This document shows, one piece after another, positions 18,707 through 30,800 of a DNA stretch of 64,000 bases. The stretch is from assembly GCA_044227325.1 (NCBI GenBank), contig JBGAFI010000001.1, positions 434,001 through 498,000 on the forward strand. The letters run 5' to 3'. The DNA is from PFJX01 sp044227325 (lineage in GTDB: Bacteria; Pseudomonadota; Gammaproteobacteria; Burkholderiales; Thiobacillaceae). The first letter of the stretch is position 1. Each line of letters opens with the position of its first letter. The position numbers were made by a program, and so were the translations under genes. The notes below the pieces were generated by a model that was not told the origin of the DNA, made no database searches, and saw nothing but the letters and a program-made list of their open reading frames with translations.

Positions 18707-18736
18707 GCGCGCCTGAGTGGAAGCCCCTAGGCGCGC
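18707..18736. promoter_or_regulatory. GC-rich inverted repeat after the response regulator gene
   Basis: GCGCGCCT (18707-18714) and AGGCGCGC (18729-18736) form a perfect 8-bp inverted repeat around a 14-base spacer, 22 bp after the response-regulator stop. There is no T tract, so it is not a canonical intrinsic terminator. It may be an attenuating stem-loop or a protein site. Confidence 0.4.
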
Positions 18737-18765
18737 GGTATGTCGGGCTGCGCGGGCATGGCTTC

Positions 18766-18781
18766 CGTCGAAGATTCGACG
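18766..18781. promoter_or_regulatory. 16-bp palindrome, candidate operator before exoprotein gene 2
   Basis: CGTCGAA-GA-TTCGACG is a perfect inverted repeat of 7-bp arms with a 2-bp centre, 106 bp before the exoprotein 2 start codon. Its size and symmetry suit a dimeric helix-turn-helix regulator. No matching copy was found upstream of exoprotein gene 1 or between the kinase and regulator genes. Confidence 0.45.
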
Positions 18782-18822
18782 ATTCCCTACGCACTTTCTC
18801 GTATTCCTTGCCTGCTCCTCCA

Positions 18823-18849
18823 ATGCTCTGATTCAAGGTATTCGAGCAT
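18823..18849. promoter_or_regulatory. Imperfect dyad close to exoprotein 2 start
   Basis: Arms ATGCTCTGAT (18823-18832) and ATTCGAGCAT (18840-18849) pair over ten positions, with one mismatch and one G-U, around a 7-base loop. The right arm ends 38 bp before the exoprotein 2 start, so this could be an operator or a hairpin in the 5' untranslated region. Confidence 0.4.
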
Positions 18850-18887
18850 AAGTCTGTCCCGGCGATACCGGGGCGAGGAGAAGGGTC

Positions 18888-21800
18888 ATGAGCTACGCCG
18901 CACTGGGTTATCTACGCCAACAATATCTGTGTGTCCTGCGCCGCTGCGCCTGGTTCAACGCGGGCATGCTGTCCGCCGGCCTCATGGCCCTGCCAGGCGT
19001 CTCTGCCCACGCCGCCGGCATCGTCGCCGACGGCCGCACCCAGACCCAGGTCATGGTGAACGGCGCGATCACGGACATCACGACGCAGACCATGCGCGGC
19101 GCGAACGCCTTCAACTCCTTTTCCAAGTTCAACGTCGAGACCGCCAACACGGTGAATCTGCACCTGCCCGGGCAGACCAGCAATCTGCTCAACCTGGTGC
19201 ACGACGAGACCTCCTACATCAACGGCCTGGTCAACGCCTACAAAGGCGGCAAGATCGGCGGCAACGTGTTCTTCTTCAACCCGCACGGCATCGTCGTCGG
19301 CGCGGGCGGCGTGCTCAACGTGGGCAGCCTGACCCTGGCCACCCCCACCCCCGCCTACATGGACCGGCTGCTTTCCCCGGCCGGCGTCATCGACGACGCC
19401 GCCACCGCCGAGGCGCTCGCGGGCCATATTCCCCTGAGCCAGACCGGTCTGGTGCTGGTGAAGGGGCGCATCAACGCCGCCGACGCGGTCACCCTGGCGG
19501 GCGGCAATGTGGACGTGGCGCCGGGCGCCCAGGTGTTCGCCGGCGGCCGGGCGCAGGTGGCCTTCGCCGATCTGGTGAATGTGGACGGCATGGCCGTCGC
19601 GGCGGACGTGAAGATGGACGGCGGCGTGATCCGCATCGTCGCGGCGGAGGACATCACGGTGGCGGGCCAGGTGTCCGCCGACGGGGTGGGCGACCACGCG
19701 AACGGTGGATCCGTCACGGTCATGGCCGAGGGGAATGCCACCCTCGCATCCACCGGCCGGGCGAGTGCCGACGCCGGCACGACGGGCGACGGCGGCTTCG
19801 TGGAGTTTTCCGCCAAGCACGACGTGAACCTGGACGGCAACGGCCTCTCGGCCAAGGCCAACCAGGGCCGGGCCGGCCACATCCTGATCGACCCGGAGAA
19901 CCTGACCTGGACCGGGTCGGGCGACGACTACTACTCCCACGGCGCCAAGATCACCATCACGGCGGACAAGAAGGTCACCCTGGACAATGTCGTGGTGTCC
20001 AGCCGGAACATCGGCGCCGCCGCCGACACCCGGAGCAATCACCAGACCCTGGCCTCTCAGGGCGATTCCGGCGACATCGAGGTCACCGCCAAGGACATCG
20101 AGATCAAGAACGGCAGCCAGTTGCTGGCCAACGCCGACAACGGCCATGCCGCCGGCAAGATCACCATCGCCGCCACCGACAACCAGTCCACCCCGGCGTT
20201 CGGCTCGCTGGAGGATTCCATCGCCAAGATCAGCATCAAGAATGCGGTGATCAAGGGTGGCGACGTGTCCATCAAGGCGGTCGCCAACGACAAGTGGGTG
20301 TGGACCGGCAACGAATACGCCGACACGGTGCTGGACTTCCTGGGCAGTCTGCGGGTGGGGGCCAACGTCACCTTCTCCACGGCCCACGCCACCGTCGAGG
20401 TGGACGACGGCGCCCAGATCGACGCCAAGGGCAGCCTGGACATCGAGTCCCATGCCACCGCCGACGCCAGCATGAAGGTGATGAGCACCCTGGTGGGCTT
20501 CGGCTACGGCGAGACCGACTCCCAGGCCAAGGTCACCATCGGCAACGCCACCCTGGGCTCGGACGCGGCCATGACCCTCAAGAGCCAGGCCGACAGCACC
20601 CTGTCCGTCAACGTGGACACCGTGAATACCGGGAGCTTCAACAACCTGGCCTCTTCGGCCAGCAAGTACGCCAACTTCGCCTTCGCCGTGGGCATCGGCA
20701 ACCAGAGCGCCGAGACCACCGTGACCAGCGCCGCCACCATCAGCCGGGCCAGCAGCCTGGATGTGGAAGCGACCGGGGAGAAGAGCCACGGCGTCGCCGC
20801 CAGCGGCGGTTCCTTCAAGGACGGCGTCGCCGCCGCCGGCATTTCCGTGCTGATCACCGACACCACCATGACCGCCAGCCTGGGCGGCAACGTGACCGCC
20901 GGCAAGGTGACGGTGAAGGCGGCCTTGGCGGACGACGCGTCCACCGAAATCTCCGCCGCCGCCGGCACCGCCGGCAGCCCGGACCTGCAGGAAGCCATCA
21001 CCAGCGCGCGGCCGGTGGACGAGATCCTGTTCGAGAAGCTGTCGGATTTCGTCGCCGCCGCGCCGGACACGGACTCCCGCAGCGGTTCCTCCGGCAAGCT
21101 GGGCCTGTCCGCCGCCTTCGCCTGGGTGGACAGCACGACCGACGTGAAAGCCGAGGTGGCCGGCGGCGCCCGCGTCACCACCCCGGGCAGCCTGGACGTG
21201 GTGGCCAATGCGACCGAGAGCCTGAACTTCGAAACCTCGGCGGCGGTGGACCAGCGCGACCTGGACACCCAGTTGCCGGACGACACCCAGACCGCCGAGG
21301 ACAAGAAGAAGGTGGCCATCTCCGCTTCCGTGCTGGTGGCCAAGGTGAAGCATCACGCGGACGCCCTGATCGGCGACAACGCGGTCATCAGCGCCGGCGG
21401 TCCGGTCACCGTGCGCGCCGACGCCATCCTGTCCCCGTTCTGGCAGCAGTGGGTGGACCTGGTGGATGAGTTCAAGAACATGAAGTGGAAAGACGCGGAC
21501 GCCTGGGTCAAGCTGGGCAGCGCGGTCTACGACGTGCTGGGGGATCCCATCAACGCCACCACCTGGACCCAGACCGCGGTGGAAAGCGAGAAGCTGGGCT
21601 TCGCCGGCGCCGTGGACTTCTTCACGGTGGATCAGAAGGCCACGGCGAAGATCGGCAACGCCAGCATCAACGCATCGAGCGTCAATCCGACCGCGGACCA
21701 GGACGTCAACGTCATCGCCACCGCCAGCCAGGGCACCCTGAACCTGGTGGGCGTGCCCGAATTCGATCCCACCAGCGCGCCGGGCAGCAACAGCAGCAGC

Positions 21801-24800
21801 GGCAGCGCGGGCTTCGGCGGCTCCTATCTGCAATACAACCTGTCCGGCGGCACCGACGCGTCCATCGCCAGCGGCGCCAATGTGCGGGCGGATGATGTGG
21901 TGGTGCTGGCGGACACCAATTTCGACCAGATCAACGTGGCGGAATCCGTGGGCAAGGCCGCCAAGGTTTCCATCAACGGCGCCTTCTCCCTGGTGGACAC
22001 GGACGTGCACACCATCGCCCAGATCGGCGCCGGCGGCAGCATGACCGCCAACGACGTGCTGGTGAAGGCGGCGGACGACAGCCTGGTGATCAACGTGGGC
22101 GGCGGCGTCGGCCGCTCCCAAAGCGTGGGCGTGGGCCTCTCCGTGGCCATCAACGAGCTGGACCGGGAAGTGCGCGCCATCGTCGGCAACCGGGCCGGCG
22201 AAACCGCCACCGGCGGCACCATGACCCTGAGCGGCAACCTGCTGGTGGACGCCCACGCGGGTTCCACCCAGGGCGCCTTCACCGTGGCCGGTTCCGGTCC
22301 GTCCGGGCAGGAAAAGGACGACGCCAAGGGCGGCGACGGCAAGAAGAGCAACGCCAAGGACGGCGGCCAGCAGGGCAAGTCCGGCGTGGGCATCTCCGGC
22401 GCCGCGGCGGTGAACCTCATCAACGACACCACCGCCGCCACCATCGCCGATCTGAACACCATCACCGTGTCCGGCAGCGCGGCCAGCAGCGTGGCGGTGG
22501 ACAAGGACGGCGACGGGACCGCCGACGAGACCGTCAACCTGGCCAAGGGCCTGACCGAGAAGGCGAAGAACGATGCCCTGGTGCTGGCCGGCGCCGGTTC
22601 CCTGACCGTGGCCCAGGACAAGAGCGCGGGCCTGGCCGGCGCCTTCACCTGGAACGAGCTGGTCAAGGACACCCGGGCCACCCTGTCCGACGCGACCGTG
22701 ACCGTGCACAACGGCGCGGTGAACCTGGACGCGGACAATACCGGCGCCATGTGGTCCATCTCCGCCGGCGGCGCCGTGGCGGGCAAGGTGGGGATCGCCG
22801 GTTCGGTTTCCTACAGCACCATCGACAACGTCACCGAGGCGGCCATCGACAATGCCGACGTGGACGCGGATTCCACCGTGGTGCTGGACGCCAAGGACGA
22901 TTCCGACATCCGCAGCGTCGCCGGCGCGGTCAGCTACGGCGGCAAGGCCGGCATCGGCGCGGCGGTGTCCATCAACACGGTGGATTCGGACACCACGGCC
23001 CGCATCTCCGGCGCCGGCAAGACCGTCGGCGGCGACGCCGGCGTGTCCGCCACCGCCACCAACGACAACTCCATCGTCGCCGTGGCGGCCGCCCTGGGTG
23101 CCTCCCAGGGCGTGGCCGTTTCCGGCTCGGTCACCTGGAACGTGATCAGCAACAACACCGAGGCGTCCCTGAACGGCGCCACCGTGACTTCCAGCGGCAA
23201 CGCGGTCAACCTGGACGCGGACGATACCGCCGACATCTTGGCCATCTCCGGCAGCGTGGCCCTTTCCACCAACCAGGCCTCCGTGGGCATCGCCGGCAGC
23301 TACAACGAGATCGACAACGAGACCTACGCCCGGGCCACCGGAGGTTCCCTGTCCGGCACCGGCGTGCGGCTGGAGGCCACGGAGAACGCGGACATCCAGG
23401 CCATCGCCGTGGCTGGCTCCGGTTCCGCCAAGGCGGGCGTGACCGGCTCCCTGGGGGTGAACACCATCGGCAACATCACCCAGGCCTCCACCAGCGCCAC
23501 CACCGTCAACACCGCCGGCGACGCCACCGTGCGCGCCAAGGACACGTCGAAGATCCAGTCCATCACCGGCGCCGCCGCGGTGGGCGGCAACGGCGCGGTG
23601 GGCGCCTCCGGCTCCTACAACCACATCGGTAGCACCGTCACCGCGAAAATCTCCGGCGGGACCGTGGACGCCGCCAACGTGCTGGTGGACGCGGAACGTT
23701 CGGCGACCCTGGACGTCTGGGCCATCTCCGGTTCCGGCGGCGGCACCGCCGGCTTCGCCGGCTCCATCGCCCTCAACGACATCGGCGGCGTCACCACCGC
23801 CGCCATCGACGGCGGCGCCGACGTGGAAGCGAGCGGCAACGCCCTGGTGACCGCCCAGGCGGACGACCAGATCAGTTCCCAGGCGGGGGGCTTGGCCTTC
23901 GGCGGCAGCTTCGGCGGCGCCGGCGCCATCGCCTTCAACGACGTGCATTCCGACACCCTGGCCCAGGTGGCCGGGACCAACACCAGGGTCACCGCCCTGG
24001 GCAACGGCGGCGTGGCCCAGGTGGATAACGGCAGCCTTACCGCCTTCGATTCCAGCAAGTTGCCGTCCCAGCAGACTCTCTCCACCCGGCAACTGAAGGA
24101 CAACGTGCGCGGCGCGGCGGTGGTGGCCTCCTCCACCTCCCAGGTGCAGAACTTCGCCGTCAGCGCGGGCGGCGGCGGCAGCACGGGCGTGGCGGGCACC
24201 GTCTCCGTCGCCATGATGACCGGCTACACCAGCGCCGAAGTGGTCGACGGGGCCAGCCTCAATGCCGGCTTCGGCGGCGGCGAGCAGGAAGCCCGGGTGG
24301 CGGCCTATCACCACGACTACCTGGGTTCCGGCACCGGCGGCGTGGGCGTCGGCGCCGACGCGGGCGCGGGCGGGGCCATGGATACCCTCATCGCCTCCCA
24401 CGTCACCACCGCCGAGGTGCGCGACGCCACGGTCCAGGGCCGCAAGGCGGTGCGCGTGGACGCGGGCTCCAGCACCGAGATCGCCCAGGCGGTCATCGGC
24501 CTGGGCGGCGGCACCTACGCCGGCCTGTCCGGCTCCATCGGCCTGATCCTCCAGGAAGGCAAGACCCAGGCCCTGGTCGACAACGGCGACCTGAATTCCA
24601 AGGGCGATCTCACGGTGGAAGCCACCAGCGAGATGAACGCCGACATATTCGCCGGCGCGGTTTCCCTCTCCGGCGTGGCCGGCTTCGGCCTCACCGGCAT
24701 CGTGTCCGTCTACGACCAGACCACCCAGGCCATCGTCGGCGACGGTTCCAATCTCAACGCCAACGCCACCACCCGGGTCAAGGCGAAGAACGACGTGGAC

Positions 24801-27800
24801 CAGGACGTCATCGCCGGCACCGCCTCGGCGGCGGGGGGCGTGGGCGTGGCCGGCACGGTGAACGTGGCGGTGATCAAGGGCAACACCCTGGCGGTGGTGG
24901 GCGCCAAGAGCGACGCCGGCCAGGCGGCCAGCCACGTCAACGCCGACGCCGCTTACGGCGGCGCCGGGCAGGACGTGATCGTCGAGGCCAAGGACACCAC
25001 CCGCGTGGACGACTACCTGGGCGGCCTGGGCATCGGCCTGGGCGGCGCCGGCGTGGGCGCGGCGGTGGACGTGGTCATGGTCAACAACGGCGCCTCCGCC
25101 GAAGTGCGCAGCGGCAGCGTCACCGCCGACCGGGACATCACCGTCCAGGCGAATACCGAGCGCATGCTGGACTCCTTCACCATCGCCGCCGCCGGCGGTT
25201 CCACCACCGGCATCTCCGGGGCGGTGTCCGTGCTCACCGCCGGCAGCCGTCCCGACGACGACGCCGAGGGCGAGTCCGGCTCATCCCTGGGCGAGGTGGC
25301 CCGCTACGTCTCCGCCAACGCCTTCGGCAACCAGATGGATTCCGACGCCGGCGGCACCTCCGCCTCCCGCGACCGGGCCAATGCGGCCCGGGCCCGGGCC
25401 AACGTGTCCAACGACATGAACGCCCCGGCGGCGGATTATTCCGCCAAGGCCTACGCGGCCGCCGGCACGACGCTGACGGCTGGACGGGACGCCACCGTCT
25501 CCGCCCACAACGCCACCGACACCGACGCCATCGCCGTGGGCGTGGCGGTGTCCGGCGGCTTCTCCCTGGGGGGCGGCGTCGCCCTGTCCTTCGTGGACGA
25601 CAAGACCGAGGCCGAGGCCGACGGCATCATCCGCGCCGACCGCAACGTCACCGTCAGCGCCGGCGATGGGCAGCTCACCGACACCCAGGGCCTGGTCCTG
25701 GACGTGGGCGACATCCATATCAACCAGCGCACCGCCGCCTCCAAGCTGCTGACCTTCGCCGGCGGCGGCGGCGTGGTGGGGCTGGGCGCCTCCGTGGCCA
25801 TCCAGGACAAGACCAGCAAGGCCAACGCCAAGGTGGGGGCGGGCGCCGACCTCACCGCCAACGGCACCGCCGCCGCCGAGCCCGGCGGCGTCACCGGCCT
25901 GATCACCGTGGACGCCGGCATTCAGCACGACCTGGAATCCACCGCCTTCGGCGCCGCCGTGGGCCTGGGCGGCATCGGCGCGGCCATCGCCTACACCACC
26001 CTGGACGGCGAGGCCAATGCCCTGGTGGGCAACGGTGCCCACCTCACCGGCAAGGCCATGGACGTGCACGGCCACAGCAAGACCGACAGCGACGTTTCCG
26101 CCACCGCGGCGGCGGGCGGCCTGTTCTCCGGCGCCGGCGCCGACGCGGACGCCGAGGACAAGAGTTCCGCCAAGGCCCGCATCGGCGACAACGCCGTCAT
26201 CCGTACCGGGACCGGCCTGGCCCAGGTGCGCGCCGACGTGGACCCGGTGGCCAAGGCGCAAGCCCTGGGCGTGGCGGTATCCGCCAGCGTCTCCATCGGC
26301 GTCTCCCTGGCCGACGCGACGGTGGAAACCCGCGCCGAAGCCGGGACCGGCACCGGCACCGACGTGAAGGCGGGCGCCCTGACCGTCCAGGCGGAAACCA
26401 GGCTGCGCGGCAAGACCGCCGAATCCGACGCCACCGCCGGCGCCGGCGGCCTCCTGTTGGGCGCGGGCGCCTCCGACGCCAACTCCGTCGTGCGCACCGA
26501 TACGGTGGCCGAGGTGGGGTCTGGCAACAAGATCGACGTCACCGATGAATTCAAGGTGAAGGCGGATTCCGACACCTATGCCGACGCCGACGTCACCGGC
26601 ATCAACGTCGGCCTGCTGGCCGGCGGCAGCAACAACGCCAAGGCCCGGACCGACACGGAAACCTACGCCACCGTGGGCGACAACCCCACCATCAAGGCCC
26701 ATACCGTCAAGGTCGATGCCGACAGCAATGACACATTGCGCGCAAACACCGTGGCCGGCGCCGGCGGCTTGGGCGTCCTGGTGGCTTCCAAGGCGGAGAC
26801 CGACGCGGATGCCCACACCCACGCCCGTCTCGGCGGTCCCACCGGTACCGGCGGCACCATCGACGCCGTTCTGGTGGAAGTGGGCGCGGCCCAGCACGTC
26901 AACTTCAACGCCCGCGCCGATTCCACCAGCGCTTCGGCGATCGGCTATTCCGGCGCCCGCGCCGTCAACCACGTGGATACCGACACCCGGGCCATCCTCG
27001 GCCCCATGGTGACGGTGAACGCCGAGGACTTCAGCGCCCAGGCCTGGAACGACATCCTCAAGCCCGAACTGGCCAGCGGCTACAACGTGGATTCCGGTTC
27101 CGGCGGCCTGCTCAACGCCGCCGCCGCCCGCTCCGAATCCTTCATCCGCAACAGCGCCCTGGTGGAGATCCAGGACGGCGCCAAGGTGGATGTGGAAGTG
27201 GCGGGCATCACTCCGGTGGGCGCCCTGGACCTGGCGGCCTGGAACCAAGTGGAGGCCCACGACGTGGTGCGCCTGGATTCGGGCGGCGCCATCGCCATCG
27301 CCAAGGCGGAATCGGAAATCCGCAACGACAAGAACGACGCCATCGTGCGGGTGGGGCCCAATGCCACCCTGTTGAGCGACGGCGACATCAATCTCTCGAC
27401 CCGCACCGAGTCCGAGCTCCACAGCGCCGCCCGTTCCAAGACCTACGGCCTGGCCGGCGCCGCCGAGGGCGAGTCGGCTTCGCTCATCAAAGCCGACAAC
27501 CGGGTCGAACTGCTGGCCGGCGCCAAGGTGGAGGCTTGGGGCGACCTGCATCTCATGGCCGGCACCGACCGCGCCGAGGGCAACGACCTCTACGCCGATG
27601 CGGAAACCCGGCTGTGGAACTACACGGCCCTGCCCGTCGAGACGGACCCGGACGCCGATGGCACCATCATTCAGCACAACACCATCGACATCGCCGCCGG
27701 CGCCCAGGCCCGGGCGGTGAAGAGCGTCTACCTGACCGCCACGGAAGGCGATCACCGCACCCGCGGGTTTGGCGAGGGCACCGACGCCTATCGCGAAACC

Positions 27801-30800
27801 CTGTCCGCCATCGGCGAGTTCTTCGGCGCCGACACCTCGTCCCTGAAGATCACCGGCGGCAGCACCTATGACAACGCCAACGCCCTCGGCGGCCTGGATC
27901 CCTCGTCCGGAGTGAACGTGGACGGCGAGGTCCATGCCGGCATCCACCATCTCCAGTACCTGACCCTGGACAGCGACGGGCTCACCGTATTGAAGCAATC
28001 GGATGGCGTCACCTTCTACCTCGAGAACGGCGTATCCCTGGCCGATCTGCTCCAGGCCGAGATCCAGGCCCTGAAAGCCAAGAAGGAGGCCCTACAGAAA
28101 GCGGCGGCGGATTACGCCTCCACCTCGGCGGACGCCACCTCCGCCGCCGACGCGGCGGCGGGCATCGGCGGCGACATCAACGTCCTGGAGGCCCAGCTCG
28201 CGGCCATCGGCGGCGGGGTGAAGGTGGACTTCGTCCACGTGAATCCCATCACCGCCCTCACCGGCGACGTGCGCGTCACCGGCCGCTACCTGATCGGCGA
28301 CAACGGCGTGCTGGACGCGCCGGGCGACGTGCGCATCGACATCGTCAACCGTTCCACCCGCTTTATGACCACCAGCACCCTGACCATCCCGGACGGGCAG
28401 GGCGGCCAGGTGACCTTCAACGGCCTGGGGGTGTCCTCCACCGCCGAGATCAACCAGCGCAACGCCATCGGCCGTACCGCCAGCAACATGACCGTGCTCA
28501 ACGCCGACACCTCGCCCAAGCCGGTGATCGACGTGCGCAACACCAACGGCAACGATTCGCCCACCGGCCAGCCCGCCCAGTTGTGGATGCTGGGGGACGT
28601 GACCAACCTGCGCGGGGAGGCCAACGCCAACAGCCAGGGCACCCTGCGGGTGTCGGCCAACATCGACGCCGAGACGGTGAACATCGCCACCGGCGGCGAT
28701 TTCATCAAGACCTACACGCCGGGCTTCACCCACCAGGGCGGCAATCCCATCTCGCGCCTGGGCAGCCTGCCGGACGACCGGCAGAACTACGCCAATACCG
28801 TCGGTTCCATCCCCAATCCCATCCGCACCGACGGCTCGGCCAGCAGCCTCGGCGACTACGACAGCGACAGCGCCGATCCTGGCTGCGCGTCGGTGGCCTG
28901 CGGCACCACCATCGCCGGCAACAACGTCTACATCAGCGCCGAGAAGCTCAACATCAACGGCGTCATCCAGGCCGGCCTGCCGGACCGGGCCATGACCATC
29001 GACGCAGCCCTGCTCAACGCGGTGAATCCGGACGCCGCCGTCCACGGGCAGAACACCAAGAACAGCGCCGCCATTTCCTCGCTGCGCGCCAAATGGCTGA
29101 GCGGCGACCACAGCCAGCAGTTCCTTTCCCTGAACGAACCCGCCGCCGGCTCCAGCGCCATCCGGGTGAGCTACGACGCCGCCAACGACCGTCTGCAACT
29201 GGACAACGTGCGCATGGGCGGCGGCCACATGGAGCTGTTCGGCAACATCTTCTCCACCGGCAACGGCGAGCTGCGGGTCATGGACGGCTACGGCCGGATC
29301 AACGTCAGCAACTCCACCGCCTACGACCTCGCGGTGGGACGGGTGGATACGGGCGCCGGCGTGGAGGGGGTCATCAAGATCACCGACACGGCCAAGCGCA
29401 TCGTCAACGGCGTTTTGGACGTTTCCGGCAACGCCACCGGCGGCAAGCCCCTGGTCACCCAGATCACCCGCCTGGGCGACACGGTTTACACCCACGACAA
29501 CCAGACCGCCGACGGCAGCGTCACCCACCAGGTGTCGTCCATCGGCGGGCGCGTCTCCAGCTATGCGCCGGTGACGAACCGGCGCTTCAACTGGATCAAC
29601 GGACGCAAGACCTTCAACAAGGTCACCGACGTCTACGAGACCAACAGCCTGCGCCTGCTCACCGATTGCGACTGGTGCGAGGCGGACAGCAATCCGGACC
29701 CGGTGCATACCGCGGTCACCACCACCACCCAGCGCCTGACCGGGGATTGGCTCTCCACCGGGGAATCCGCCAGCCTCAAGGACTACGAGTTCGACTACAC
29801 CCGCTACACCTCGCCCGTGGTGCGCACCGATGACTATCACGAGGTGACCGAGTCGGCGATCACGTCGCCCGGGGTGACCTGGGGCTACCACGTGAAGGAC
29901 AAGCACACCACGGTGGACCAGTGGACGGTGTACGAGTACTACCAACACAGCCTGGACGCCTCCAAGACCGTCAATGTCACCTTCACCGGCTACGACACGG
30001 CGAACGTGAACGTGAATGCCGGCACCGGCAAGCTGCTGCTGGGCGGGCTGGTGCGCGGTCTCACCGGCGACACCACCCTGAACGGCGGCGCCGGCATCGA
30101 AGCGCTGAACGGCGACGCCCGCGTGGTGGCCGGCAATCTGACCCTGACCTCCGCCAACGGCGCCATCGGCTCCGCCGCCAACCCGATCCAGATCGATCTA
30201 ACCGACGCCGATCCGGCCAAGGGCCTGGCGGATGGCAAGGTCACCGCCACGGCACCGCTCGGCGTCGCGCTCAAGGAAATCTCCGGCGACCTGCGCGCGG
30301 CCACCATCCGCGCCAGCAACGGCGACGTGCGCCTGACCGCCGACCGCAACCTGCGCGGCACCACGAACGGCACCACGGTGACGGGCAACAACCTGAACCT
30401 GGTGTCCATCTCCGGCGAGATCGGCAGCGATGCCGCTCCCCTGATCGTGGATACCCAGGGGAACGCCACCACGCTCACCGCCGACGCGGCGGGCAACATC
30501 CACCTGCGCGAGGCCACCGGCGACCTGCGGGTGGTCCAGGTGCGCTCCGAGGCGGGCGACGTGCGTCTCTCCGTGCCCAACGGCAGCCTGCTGGACGCCA
30601 ACAGCGCGGAAGTGGTGGACGAAAGCACCCGCGATCAGCTGCTGGCGCTCTGGGACGAGATGCGCCTGACCGGCGCCAAGGCCGAGCAGGCGCGCGACCA
30701 GGGCCTGCAAGCCCAGGAAGGCCGGCTCAAGCAGGAATACGAGACCTACTTCCAAATGCGCAACCTGCGCCGGCAGGCGGACGGCGGCTACGTCGCCGAC

